Source of the DNA: Paracoccus halophilus | GTDB lineage: Bacteria > Pseudomonadota > Alphaproteobacteria > Rhodobacterales > Rhodobacteraceae | Reading direction: 5' to 3' | Length of the DNA: 64,000 nt | Assembly: GCF_000763905.1 (NCBI RefSeq) | Contig: NZ_JRKN01000006.1 | Location: forward strand, 1 to 64,000 | Shown here: one piece after another, positions 1-7,668 of the stretch | Position numbering within the stretch: the first letter of the stretch is position 1 | Layout: each line of letters opens with the position of its first letter | The notes under the pieces: generated by a model | What the model was told of the DNA's origin: nothing | Database searches by the model: none | What the model saw: the letters and a program-made list of their open reading frames with translations, nothing else | Translations under genes and position numbers: made by a program

Positions 1-637
1 TATAACGACCAGACCGCCCGCATATCCCTTCAGATATCTCGCAATGTCAAAAAGCACAGAAACAAAAACAACCAAACCGCGCCAATAACAAAAGGCGCCG
101 TCAAGCCATCCTGTCCCAGATTGTTACCCCGTTTCCGAGGCAGAAGCCCTATCTATGCCGTACCTCCGAGAGTGTCAAGAGCGTTTCTCGACTTTCCCGG
201 CGACCCGGCTGGGCCCCGTCCGATCCGGCCTCGCCGTTTCGGTGAGGCGGTATCTAGGCGCAGCGCCCGGAAGGCGCAAGCGGAAAAAACACGAAAAACC
301 CGGAAATCTTGCAAGCGCATGATATTCCAGAGAATTTCGAGGCCATGACAGCGAAGCAACCGCTGCGGGCGATGTCCGGGAAAGGGTTAGCACAGAATCA
401 CGACGGCCGGGTGACAGATTCTGGAAGACGTGATTGCCGGATGCCGCGCGGCTTTCCCCGATGTGCGGCGATGGCGCCCCCCTTCGCGCAGCGCCCGCGG
501 AGGGGCGCGCGGGTCAGGGGAAATGACCCTGGATCCTTGGTGATTGCCGGGCCGGGCCGAATCGACGGGCGGGAAAGCCTGATCGCAAGCTGTTCCACCG
601 GAGCCAATCCGGCGGTTCGTGGCGTGGGGGCAGATAA
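1..637. other. Left-edge intergenic region, no gene recognised
   Basis: No reading frame here looks like a real protein. The first ~120 bases are AT-rich compared with the rest of the window. A short stem (CCTCGCC/GGTGAGG, 229-247, one G-U pair, 5-base loop) is the only clear structure. The region lies beyond the terminator of the rpsI operon and probably belongs to a neighbour outside the window. Confidence 0.4.
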
Positions 638-670
638 AAAGAAAGCGCGGCCCGAGGGCCGCGCTTTTTT
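638..670 (-). terminator. Rho-independent terminator of rplM-rpsI
   Basis: Read on the minus strand, the arms AAAGCGCGGCCC and GGGCCGCGCTTT (642-653 and 656-667) form a near-perfect GC-rich stem followed by CTTTTTA. It starts about 37 bases past the rpsI stop codon. The A/T flanks on both sides could let it work in both directions. Confidence 0.85.
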
Positions 671-706
671 CGCCGGGCATCCCTGCCCGGCATATCCTGC
701 CGAAAA

Positions 707-1198
707 TCAGCGCTTCGAGAACTGGAAGCTGCGGCGGGCCTTGGCCTTGCCGTATTTCTTGCGCTCGACCACGCGGCTGTCGCGGGTCAGGAAGCCCGCC
801 GCCTTCAGCGCCGCGCGCAGGCCGGGCTCGTGCAGTTGCAGCGCCTTCGAGATGCCGTGCTTGACCGCGCCGGCCTGGCCCGAAAGGCCGCCGCCCGCGA
901 CGGTGGCATAGACGTCATACTGACCGGCCACGCCGGCCACGTCGAAGGGCTGGCGCAGGATCATCTGCAGCACGGGACGGGCGAAATATTCGGCCATTTC
1001 CTTGCCGTTGACGGTGATCTTGCCGGAACCGGGCTTGACCCAGACGCGGGCGACCGCGTCCTTGCGCTTGCCGGTAGCATAGGAACGGCCCAGATTGTCG
1101 CGCTGCGCCTCGCGCACGGGCGCCGAGGCGGTGGCGACGGCTTCGACGCCGGTGGTGACCGATTTCAGGTCGTCCAGGGTTTTGATGTCTTCGGCCAT
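707..1198 (-). CDS. rpsI: 30S ribosomal protein S9
   Basis: S9 sits in the small ribosomal subunit, with its C-terminal tail reaching toward the P-site tRNA. The 163-residue product has the family body ([17 protein letters not shown] near residue 38, then the [10 protein letters not shown] block) and ends in the basic tail ending SFQFSKR. The N-terminal ~35 residues are an acidic/alanine-rich extension common in alphaproteobacterial S9. It follows rplM with only three bases between them, the usual rplM-rpsI operon, and is closed by the hairpin at 638-670. Confidence 0.98.
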   Translation of the reverse strand: MAEDIKTLDDLKSVTTGVEAVATASAPVREAQRDNLGRSYATGKRKDAVARVWVKPGSGKITVNGKEMAEYFARPVLQMILRQPFDVAGVAGQYDVYATVAGGGLSGQAGAVKHGISKALQLHEPGLRAALKAAGFLTRDSRVVERKKYGKAKARRSFQFSKR

Positions 1199-1201
1199 GT
1201 C

Positions 1202-1666
1202 TTACGCGCTCCGGGTGTTCTTGGCGTTCATGGACCTGACGTCCAGAACTTCGGGCTGCTGCGCCTCATGCGGGTGCTCGGCGCCGGCATAGACGCGCAG
1301 ATTGGTCATCTGCTGCTTGCCCAGCTTGTTGCGCGAGATCATGCGCTCAACGGCCTTGATCACCACGCGCTCGGGATGCGCGCCTTCCAGGATCTGGCGC
1401 GCGGTGCGGTGCTTGATGCCGCCCGGATGGCCGGTATGCCAGTAGTATTTCTTGGCGTCGCGCTTGTCGCCGGTCATCTGCACCTTGTCGGCGTTGATGA
1501 TGATGACATTGTCGCCCATGTCCATGTGCGGGGTGAAGGTCGGCTTGTGCTTGCCACGCAGGCGCATGGCAACGATCGAGGCAAGACGGCCCAGAACCAC
1601 GCCCTCGGCGTCGATCAGGATCCACTTCTTCTCGATATCCGCCGGTTTCGCGGTATAGGTTTTCAT
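1202..1666 (-). CDS. rplM: 50S ribosomal protein L13
   Basis: L13 is an early-assembly protein of the large subunit. The 154-residue product starts [15 protein letters not shown] and contains the family core ([15 protein letters not shown] near residue 16, [11 protein letters not shown] near residue 52, [17 protein letters not shown] in the C-terminal third). I chose the ATG at 1666 rather than the longer frame because L13 normally begins at this MKT(Y/F) and AAAGGGAC lies just upstream. It is the first gene of the rplM-rpsI operon; the 5' region up to about 1800 must hold the promoter. Confidence 0.97.
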   Translation of the reverse strand: MKTYTAKPADIEKKWILIDAEGVVLGRLASIVAMRLRGKHKPTFTPHMDMGDNVIIINADKVQMTGDKRDAKKYYWHTGHPGGIKHRTARQILEGAHPERVVIKAVERMISRNKLGKQQMTNLRVYAGAEHPHEAQQPEVLDVRSMNAKNTRSA

Positions 1667-1780
1667 CAGTCGTCCCTTTGGGGATGTGAATTCGAGATGC
1701 GGGTATATCGGCGAAAGCCGCGCATAAATCAAGCGCGCCGGGCGATGATTTTCGACGCGAAATCAAGCTGATACAAAATA

Positions 1781-1794
1781 GGTATTATAATACC
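1781..1794. promoter_or_regulatory. Perfect 14-bp palindrome GGTATTATAATACC upstream of rplM
   Basis: The palindrome lies in the AT-rich stretch between the thioesterase stop (1813) and rplM (start 1666) and contains TATAAT on both strands. It could be a -10 element, an operator or a chance AT palindrome. It is about 115 bases upstream of the rplM start codon. A second weak promoter-like pair (TTGATT, 19 bases, TATACC) lies closer to rplM. None can be proven from sequence. Confidence 0.35.
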
Positions 1795-1812
1795 CGTGCA
1801 TAACAGGCGGTT

Positions 1813-2238
1813 TTAGCGGTCGCGCGGCGGAATCGAATATGTCATCGAACAGCGCGCCACCGGATCGCGCATCCCGTCCGAGCGGATCAGCGCATCGCCC
1901 ACGGCCAGCACCCGGCCCAGCTTGAGGATGCGGCATTCCGCCAGCAGGTCGCGCCCGGCCTCGGGCTTGCGCATGAAATCGATCGAGGCATTGGTGGTCA
2001 CCGCCAGCGGCACCTCGCCGATTCTGGACAGGATCGCCAGATAGATGCCGACATCGGCCAGCGCGAACATGGCCGGGCCGCTGACGGTGCCGCCGGGGCG
2101 CAGATGCTGGTCATCGACTGCCAGCCGCGCGACCAATTGCCCCTCATCCGCGGAATCGACCCGCACCTGATCCGCGATCTGCAAGAATGCCCGCCGCAGG
2201 AACGCATTCAGTTCCGCGCAACCCATTGCCAAAGCCAT
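1813..2238 (-). CDS. PaaI-family hotdog thioesterase
   Basis: The 141-residue protein has the PaaI/acyl-CoA thioesterase layout: an N-terminal helix, then GGTVSGPAMFALADVGIY (the hotdog helix region carrying the usual catalytic Asp) and the later strands around VTTNASIDFMRKPEAGRDLLAE. Such enzymes hydrolyse acyl-CoA thioesters; the substrate cannot be read from sequence. I use the ATG at 2238, preceded by a GGGGGGA ribosome-binding site, instead of the longer frame. It sits between rplM and the ccdA-like gene on the same strand, with no obvious functional link to either. Confidence 0.8.
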   Translation of the reverse strand: MALAMGCAELNAFLRRAFLQIADQVRVDSADEGQLVARLAVDDQHLRPGGTVSGPAMFALADVGIYLAILSRIGEVPLAVTTNASIDFMRKPEAGRDLLAECRILKLGRVLAVGDALIRSDGMRDPVARCSMTYSIPPRDR

Positions 2239-2325
2239 GCTTTCCCCCCGGTCCGTCCCGCGTCCAGACTGGTCCGCAAGCGTGACGGAAAGCAAGCCGT
2301 TCGTCGCGTCAGGCAAAGGCCGGAA

Positions 2326-3069
2326 TCAGCCGACCAGCGCCAGCGCCGGGAATGTCTCCAGCAGCCAATAGGCGAAACGGGCGAACTGGCCAGTATAAAG
2401 CGCCACGCCGACGATCACCAGCAGCGCCCCCATCACCCGCTCGATCAGCTTCAGATGCGGCTTGATGCGGTTCATCACGCCCATGGCGCGGTTGATGAAG
2501 ATCGCCGACAGCAGGAAGGGCACGCCCAGGCCCAGAGCATAGACGGCGAGCAGCGTCATGCCCCGCTCGACCGCCGCACCGCCGGCGGCAAGCGACAGGA
2601 TCATGCCCAGCTGCGGGCCGATGCAGGGCGTCCAGCCAAAGGCGAAGGCCAGCCCCAGCACATAGGCGCCCATGGCGCTGCCGCCCCGGTCGCCGACATC
2701 CATCCGCGCCTCGGTATCCAGAAAGGGAATGCGGAAAAGACGCAGGAAGTGCAGGCCCATGATGACGATCACCACGCCCGAGGCCTTGACCAGATATTCC
2801 TGATATTGCAGGAAAACCCGCCCAAAGGCAGAGGCCGCCATGCCCATCAGCAGGAAGACCGTGGACAGGCCCATGACGAAGAACAGCGCCGGCACCACGG
2901 CGCTGCGTTCGCCGGTTTTCAGCCCGCCGACGCCGACCCCGGTCATATAGGCCAGATAGGGCGGCACGATCGGCAAGACGCAGGGGGACAGGAAAGACAG
3001 GATACCGGCCAGCAGCGCGACCATCGCGGCGGGCAGAAAGGCGGCATCCACAAGCTCGATTCCAAACAT
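2326..3069 (-). CDS. CcdA-like cytochrome c biogenesis/thiol-disulfide transmembrane protein
   Basis: The 247-residue integral membrane protein has about six hydrophobic helices. The two family cysteines are visible in LSFLSPCVLPIVPP (Cys30) and FGWTPCIGP (Cys149); each lies next to a proline, as in CcdA/DsbD transmembrane domains. Such proteins pass electrons from cytoplasmic thioredoxin across the membrane to periplasmic thiol proteins, including apocytochrome c. The ATG at 3069 with AAGGTG upstream was chosen over an upstream start. It follows rne but is separated from it by a strong terminator, so it may have its own promoter or depend on read-through. Confidence 0.9.
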   Translation of the reverse strand: MFGIELVDAAFLPAAMVALLAGILSFLSPCVLPIVPPYLAYMTGVGVGGLKTGERSAVVPALFFVMGLSTVFLLMGMAASAFGRVFLQYQEYLVKASGVVIVIMGLHFLRLFRIPFLDTEARMDVGDRGGSAMGAYVLGLAFAFGWTPCIGPQLGMILSLAAGGAAVERGMTLLAVYALGLGVPFLLSAIFINRAMGVMNRIKPHLKLIERVMGALLVIVGVALYTGQFARFAYWLLETFPALALVG

Positions 3070-3088
3070 GCCCGCACCTTGCGCCAAG

Positions 3089-3114
3089 GAAAAGGCGCGG
3101 GGAAGCCCCGCGCC
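3089..3114 (-). terminator. Rho-independent terminator of rne
   Basis: On the minus strand a perfect 9-bp GC stem (GGCGCGGGG / CCCCGCGCC at 3094-3102 and 3106-3114, 3-base loop) is followed by TTTTCC. It starts about 30 bases after the rne stop codon. Confidence 0.85.
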
Positions 3115-3144
3115 CGTCAATCTTTTGTCATTTCCGCCAGAGCG

Positions 3145-5841
3145 TTAACCCAGCGACCACCAGCCGCGACGCTTGGGGCGCGACGGCTCGGCCTCTGCCT
3201 GGGCCTCGACCTCGGCCGGTTGCGGCTGGGCTTCGGGCTCGGCGGCCGGCTCGGGTTCCGCCTGGGCCGCTGCCTCGGCGGCTTCGGCCGCAGGTTCTTC
3301 GGCAGGTTCGGCCGCGACAGGCTCATCGGCGGGGACATCCGCGGCGGCCGCAACCTCTTCCTCGGCGGCCTCCTCGGCGGGCGGAGCTTCCTCGGCCGCA
3401 ACCTCGCCGGGCGCGGGCGTCGGCCCGGTCACCGGCTGGCCGGTCAGGTCCACCACCTCGGCGCTGGCCGGTTCGGCCACGGCCTCGGTCCCGGCTCCGG
3501 GGGCAACGGCAACCATGTCCCCGGCAGCACCGGCTGCCACGGCGGCGGCCTCATCGGGCTTGTCCTCATCCGCCTTGCGGCGACGCGAGCGGGTGCGGCG
3601 GCGCGGCTTGGCCTCGTCCTCATCGGCGGAAGCCTCCTCGGCAGGCTTGGCCTCGTCCTCGCCCGTCTCGGCGGGGGCGGCCGCCTCCACGACCCCGGCC
3701 GCGCTGTCGTCGCGCGCCTCATCGCCATTGCCGCCATCGGCATCACCATTGCCGCCATCGGCATCGCCGTTGCGGCCGCCGCGACGGCGGCGGCGGCGGC
3801 GGCGGCGCTTGCCATTGCCGTCGCCCTGATCGCCGTTTTCGCCGCGCGCCTCATCGGCATCGTCGTCGCGATCCTCGTCCTCGGCACTGTCCTCGTCATC
3901 GATCTGCGCCATCAGGCTGGCATCGACCGACACCACGGGCGAGGCCACCTCGGGCACGTTCCGGGTCGCGGTCTTGAACTTCTCGACCGCGAAATCGGGC
4001 GAGATCAGCGCCGGATCGGCCTCGACCCGCACGGACATGCCATAGCGCGCCTCGATATTGGCGATATGTTCGCGCTTGGCGTTCATCAGGAAATTCGCCA
4101 CCGCGATCGGCGCCTTGACCAGCACCTCGCGACTGCGCTTGCGGGTGCCCTCTTCCTCGATGGCGCGCAGGATGGTCAGCGCCAGGCTGTCATCCGAGCG
4201 GATCAGCCCGGTGCCATGGCAATGGGCGCAGGGCTGGGTGGTCGATTCCAGCATGCCCGGACGCAGGCGCTGGCGCGACATCTCCATCAGGCCGAAGCCC
4301 GAGATGCGGCCGACCTGAATCCGCGCCCGGTCGGTTTTCAGCCGGTCCTTGAAGCGCTTTTCGACGGCGGCATTGTTCTTGCGCTCTTCCATGTCGATGA
4401 AGTCGATCACGATCAGCCCGGCCAGGTCGCGCAGACGCAGCTGGCGGGCGACCTCATCGGCGGCCTCGAGATTGGTTTTCAGCGCCGTGTCCTCGATCGA
4501 GCCTTCCTTGGTGGCGCGGCCCGAGTTCACGTCAATCGCGACCAGCGCCTCGGTCACGCCGATGACGATATAGCCGCCGGATTTCAGCTGCACGACCGGG
4601 TTGAACATGCCGGCCAGATAGCTTTCCACCTGATAGCGCGCATAAAGCGGCATCGCATCGGTGTAATGCTTCACGTTCTTGGCGTGGGACGGCATGATCA
4701 TCTTCATGAAGTCCTTGGCGGTGCGATAGCCGCGCTCGCCCTCGACCAGCACCTCGTCGATTTCCTTGGAATAGATATCGCGGATGGTGCGCTTGATCAG
4801 GTCGCCCTCTTCATAGACCGGCGCCGGCGCGGTCGATTTGAAGGTCAGTTCGCGGATCTGTTCCCACAGCCGCATCAGATATTCGTAATCGCGGCGAATC
4901 TCGGTGCGGGTGCGCTGGCTGCCGGCGGTGCGGATGATCAGCCCGGCCCCTTCGGGCACCGAAAGCTCGCCGGCGATTTCCTTGAGCTTCTTGCGGTCGG
5001 CGGCATTGGTGATCTTGCGGCTGATGCCGCCGCCGCGTGCGGTATTGGGCATCAGCACGCAATAGCGACCGGCAAGCGACAGATAGGTGGTCAGCGCCGC
5101 GCCCTTGTTGCCGCGCTCTTCCTTGACCACCTGGACCAGCATGATCTGGCGGACCTTGATGACCTCCTGGATCTTGTAGCGCCGCGCGCGGTGCTTTTTC
5201 GGGCGCTGGATTTCCTCGGTGACATCCTCGTCGGCCACCGATTCGATCTCATCGTCGCCATTGCTGTCGTCGCCGTTGCCGTCATCATCGGCCGTCTCTT
5301 CGGCGGCAGCGTCGGCCTCCCCGGCCACGCCCTCCGCGACAGGCGCATCCGCAGAGGCGCTCGCGTCGGCCGGATCCGCGCCCGAGCCGTCGGATTCGTC
5401 CCCGGCATCGGCCTGGGGATCGACGATGGTCATGCCCGGGATCTCGTCCGAGACGGCCACCGCATCGCCATTATCGGCCGATGCGGCCTTGGCGGGCCTG
5501 CGGCGGCGGGAATTGCGCCTGGGCTTTTCGACCTCTTCGCCGTCATCCTGGGCGGCGGCGCGCTCTTCCTCGAGCAGGGCCTGACGGTCGGCTGCGGGGA
5601 TCTGGTAGTAATCGGGATGGATCTCGGCAAAGGCCAGGAAACCGTGGCGATTGCCGCCATAATCCACGAATGCGGCCTGCAGCGAGGGTTCGACCCGCGT
5701 CACCTTGGCCAGATAGATATTGCCAGCAAGCTGCCGCTTGTTGACTGTCTCGAAATCAAATTCCTCGACTTTGGTTCCGTCGACCACGACCACCCGAGTC
5801 TCCTCGGCATGGGTGGCGTCGATCAGCATTTTCTTTGACAT
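3145..5841 (-). CDS. rne: Ribonuclease E
   Basis: RNase E is the endonuclease that starts mRNA decay and matures rRNA and tRNA. The 898-residue product begins MSKKMLIDATHAEETR. Its S1 domain is split by a long acidic/basic insertion (roughly residues 85-205), followed by the 5' sensor and DNase I-like catalytic core with VAIDVNSGRATKEGS and LIVIDFIDM, which supply the catalytic Asp residues. The Zn-link is CAHCHGTG. The C-terminal third is disordered: a run of arginines, a short NGDAD/GGNGD repeat and a long Ala/Glu tail, the likely degradosome scaffold. Start ATG at 5841 chosen by homology; GACGGA lies upstream. Confidence 0.97.
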   Translation of the reverse strand: MSKKMLIDATHAEETRVVVVDGTKVEEFDFETVNKRQLAGNIYLAKVTRVEPSLQAAFVDYGGNRHGFLAFAEIHPDYYQIPAADRQALLEEERAAAQDDGEEVEKPRRNSRRRRPAKAASADNGDAVAVSDEIPGMTIVDPQADAGDESDGSGADPADASASADAPVAEGVAGEADAAAEETADDDGNGDDSNGDDEIESVADEDVTEEIQRPKKHRARRYKIQEVIKVRQIMLVQVVKEERGNKGAALTTYLSLAGRYCVLMPNTARGGGISRKITNAADRKKLKEIAGELSVPEGAGLIIRTAGSQRTRTEIRRDYEYLMRLWEQIRELTFKSTAPAPVYEEGDLIKRTIRDIYSKEIDEVLVEGERGYRTAKDFMKMIMPSHAKNVKHYTDAMPLYARYQVESYLAGMFNPVVQLKSGGYIVIGVTEALVAIDVNSGRATKEGSIEDTALKTNLEAADEVARQLRLRDLAGLIVIDFIDMEERKNNAAVEKRFKDRLKTDRARIQVGRISGFGLMEMSRQRLRPGMLESTTQPCAHCHGTGLIRSDDSLALTILRAIEEEGTRKRSREVLVKAPIAVANFLMNAKREHIANIEARYGMSVRVEADPALISPDFAVEKFKTATRNVPEVASPVVSVDASLMAQIDDEDSAEDEDRDDDADEARGENGDQGDGNGKRRRRRRRRRGGRNGDADGGNGDADGGNGDEARDDSAAGVVEAAAPAETGEDEAKPAEEASADEDEAKPRRRTRSRRRKADEDKPDEAAAVAAGAAGDMVAVAPGAGTEAVAEPASAEVVDLTGQPVTGPTPAPGEVAAEEAPPAEEAAEEEVAAAADVPADEPVAAEPAEEPAAEAAEAAAQAEPEPAAEPEAQPQPAEVEAQAEAEPSRPKRRGWWSLG

Positions 5842-6264
5842 GTTTCCGTCTTTCGGGCAGCCGCACCGGCCCGCCCGAAGGCGTGGCAGGGATCCGGCTG
5901 TCATATGAGAGAACGACGACGGGCATGCAGCCAGCAGCAATCGCGGCGTTCAGGCTGTGCCCCCGAAGCCGTTCCCGATCAAGCTGCGCTGCGCGATCCA
6001 TCGCGTCTGTTTACCTTTCTTGGCCCGTCACGCTGCAAGGCGGTCGGGGCTGCGATAACGTCTGCCCAGAGGCCCCGGGGGGCATGGGCGATATTTTCCG
6101 CGCATCTGGCCACCGGCCCCTGTCCGGGATGCGGCTGGCCTACGCGCTGCGAAACTGTTAAGGATGCGGCCGTCGATTGTGACAACGGCACCCTGCCGGG
6201 GCAAGATAGCGGGTAAGACCGCGCCGTTACAATCGCTTTTTCGACTGAACCCATTTTTTGGCCG
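5842..6264. other. rne upstream region, possible long 5' leader
   Basis: About 420 bases separate the rne start from the dctD terminator, with no credible gene. A weak promoter-like pair on the minus strand (TTGTCA at 6185-6180, 18 bases, TTAACA at 6161-6156) would give a leader of roughly 300 nt. Long leaders allow rne autoregulation in enterobacteria; here that is only an inference. Confidence 0.3.
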
Positions 6265-6312
6265 CAAAAAACGACCACCGCCCGGCACCGGAATGCGCGG
6301 CCCGGCGGGCGG
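6265..6312 (-). terminator. Probable terminator of dctD
   Basis: On the minus strand, arms at 6304-6312 and 6278-6286 pair in 8 of 9 positions (CCGCCCGGC type), then GGTCG and TTTTTT follow. It lies just beyond the dctD stop codon. Confidence 0.5.
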
Positions 6313-6325
6313 GCAGGCGCGGGCG

Positions 6326-7651
6326 CTAAAGATAGTCGCCCCGGCTCAGCCCGTATTTCGCCATCTTCTCGTTCAGCGTCCGACGCGGCAGGCACAGCTC
6401 GTCCATGACCGCGGCGATGCTGCCCTTGTGGCGCCGCATGGTGTTGTCGATCAGCATCTTTTCGAAGCTTTCGACATATTCCTTGAGCGGCTTGCCCTCG
6501 GTCGTGGTGGCCTGCTGGGTTTCCTCGCCATCCGCCATCAGGAGCGAGGCGATCGAGCCCGAGCCGCGGCGGTTCTGCAACACCGCGCGTTCGGCCACGT
6601 TGATCAGCTGGCGGACATTGCCCGGCCAGGGCGCCTGCAGAAGCTGCGCGGCCTCCTGCGCCGTGACCTGGGGCGGTTCGCAGCCATATTCCTCGGCGAA
6701 TTGTTCGGTCATGCGGTTGAACAGCGACAGGATATCCTCGCCGCGCGAGCGCAGCGGCGGCAGGGTGATCTTCAGCGCGGTCAGGCGATAGAACAGGTCG
6801 GGGCGCAGCGAATCCTCGGCCTTGCGCCCTTCGCCGCGCGCGTTCGAGATCGCGATGATCCGCGTCTCGGCCGGCGTCCCCTGGTCCGAGATAAAGGCCA
6901 GAAGCCGCGCCTGCAACGGATCGGACAGCGCCTCGATATCCTCAAGGCACAGCGTGCCGCCGCGGGCTTCCTCGACCGCCGGCAGACCGTTCTCGACCGG
7001 GCCGAAAATCTTGCCGGCCAGAACCTCGTCATTATAGGCGGCGCAGGAGATCGGCACGAATTTCTTGCTTGCGCGCGGCCCCACCGCATGCAGCGCATGG
7101 GCGACCAGCGTCTTGCCGGTGCCGGTTTCGCCGTCGATCAGCACATGGCCGTCGGCCTGGCCAAGGTCCAGGATATCCTCGCGCAGCCGGTCCATGACCG
7201 GGCTGGCGCCGATCAGCTTGGACATGACCTGCTGGCCCTCGGAGAGGTCGCGGCGCAGGGCGCGGTTGTCCAGCGTCATGCGGCGCGCCTGGGTGGCCTT
7301 CTTGACCAGTTCGGTCAGACGCTCGGGGTTGAAGGGTTTTTCCATGAAATCCATGGCGCCGATGCGCATCGCCTCGACCGCCATGGGCACGTCGCCATGG
7401 CCGGTGATCATGATGACCGGCAGGCCGGAATCGATCCCCATCAAGCGCTTGAGGAACGCCATCCCGTCCATGCCGGGCATCCGCATGTCTGAAATGACCA
7501 CGCCCGGCCAGTCATTGCCGATCACCTTCAGCGCGTCATCGGCGCTGGCATAGGTTTCGGCATCGAATCCCGACAGCGCCAGCCACTGGCTGATCGATTC
7601 GCGCATGTCCGGCTCATCATCGACAACGGCAATTTTCAACGTGCGGCTCAT
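6326..7651 (-). CDS. dctD: DctD-like NtrC-family response regulator lacking the GAFTGA loop
   Basis: The 441-residue protein has a receiver domain (acidic D11/D12, phospho-acceptor D55 in VVISDMRMPG, K105), an AAA+ domain (Walker A GETGTGKT at 174-181, Walker B-like GTLCLEDIE at 232-240, then SRGEDI) and a C-terminal Fis-type helix-turn-helix. With DctB it should answer external C4-dicarboxylates. The loop that normally carries GAFTGA and contacts sigma-54 is missing: the text runs from KIFGPVENG straight to LPAVEEARGGTL, about eight residues shorter than canonical DctD. The Walker B acidic pair reads ED instead of DE. Activation through sigma-54 is therefore doubtful, as in sigma-70-type NtrC of Rhodobacter. 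It lies 17 bases after dctB. Confidence 0.88.
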   Translation of the reverse strand: MSRTLKIAVVDDEPDMRESISQWLALSGFDAETYASADDALKVIGNDWPGVVISDMRMPGMDGMAFLKRLMGIDSGLPVIMITGHGDVPMAVEAMRIGAMDFMEKPFNPERLTELVKKATQARRMTLDNRALRRDLSEGQQVMSKLIGASPVMDRLREDILDLGQADGHVLIDGETGTGKTLVAHALHAVGPRASKKFVPISCAAYNDEVLAGKIFGPVENGLPAVEEARGGTLCLEDIEALSDPLQARLLAFISDQGTPAETRIIAISNARGEGRKAEDSLRPDLFYRLTALKITLPPLRSRGEDILSLFNRMTEQFAEEYGCEPPQVTAQEAAQLLQAPWPGNVRQLINVAERAVLQNRRGSGSIASLLMADGEETQQATTTEGKPLKEYVESFEKMLIDNTMRRHKGSIAAVMDELCLPRRTLNEKMAKYGLSRGDYL

Positions 7652-7668
7652 CGCCCTACCTCATCAAG

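Noticed and set aside
3720..3800. Short tandem repeat that looks like a microsatellite or CRISPR-like array
   Set aside because: It is the coding repeat NGDAD/GGNGD and arginine run in the disordered tail of RNase E, in frame and without spacers.
2104..5838. 1244-codon open frame on the plus strand opposite rne and ccdA
   Set aside because: It is antisense to clearly conserved genes. High GC makes stop codons rare, and its composition (His/Arg/Gly/Leu-rich) has no recognisable domain.
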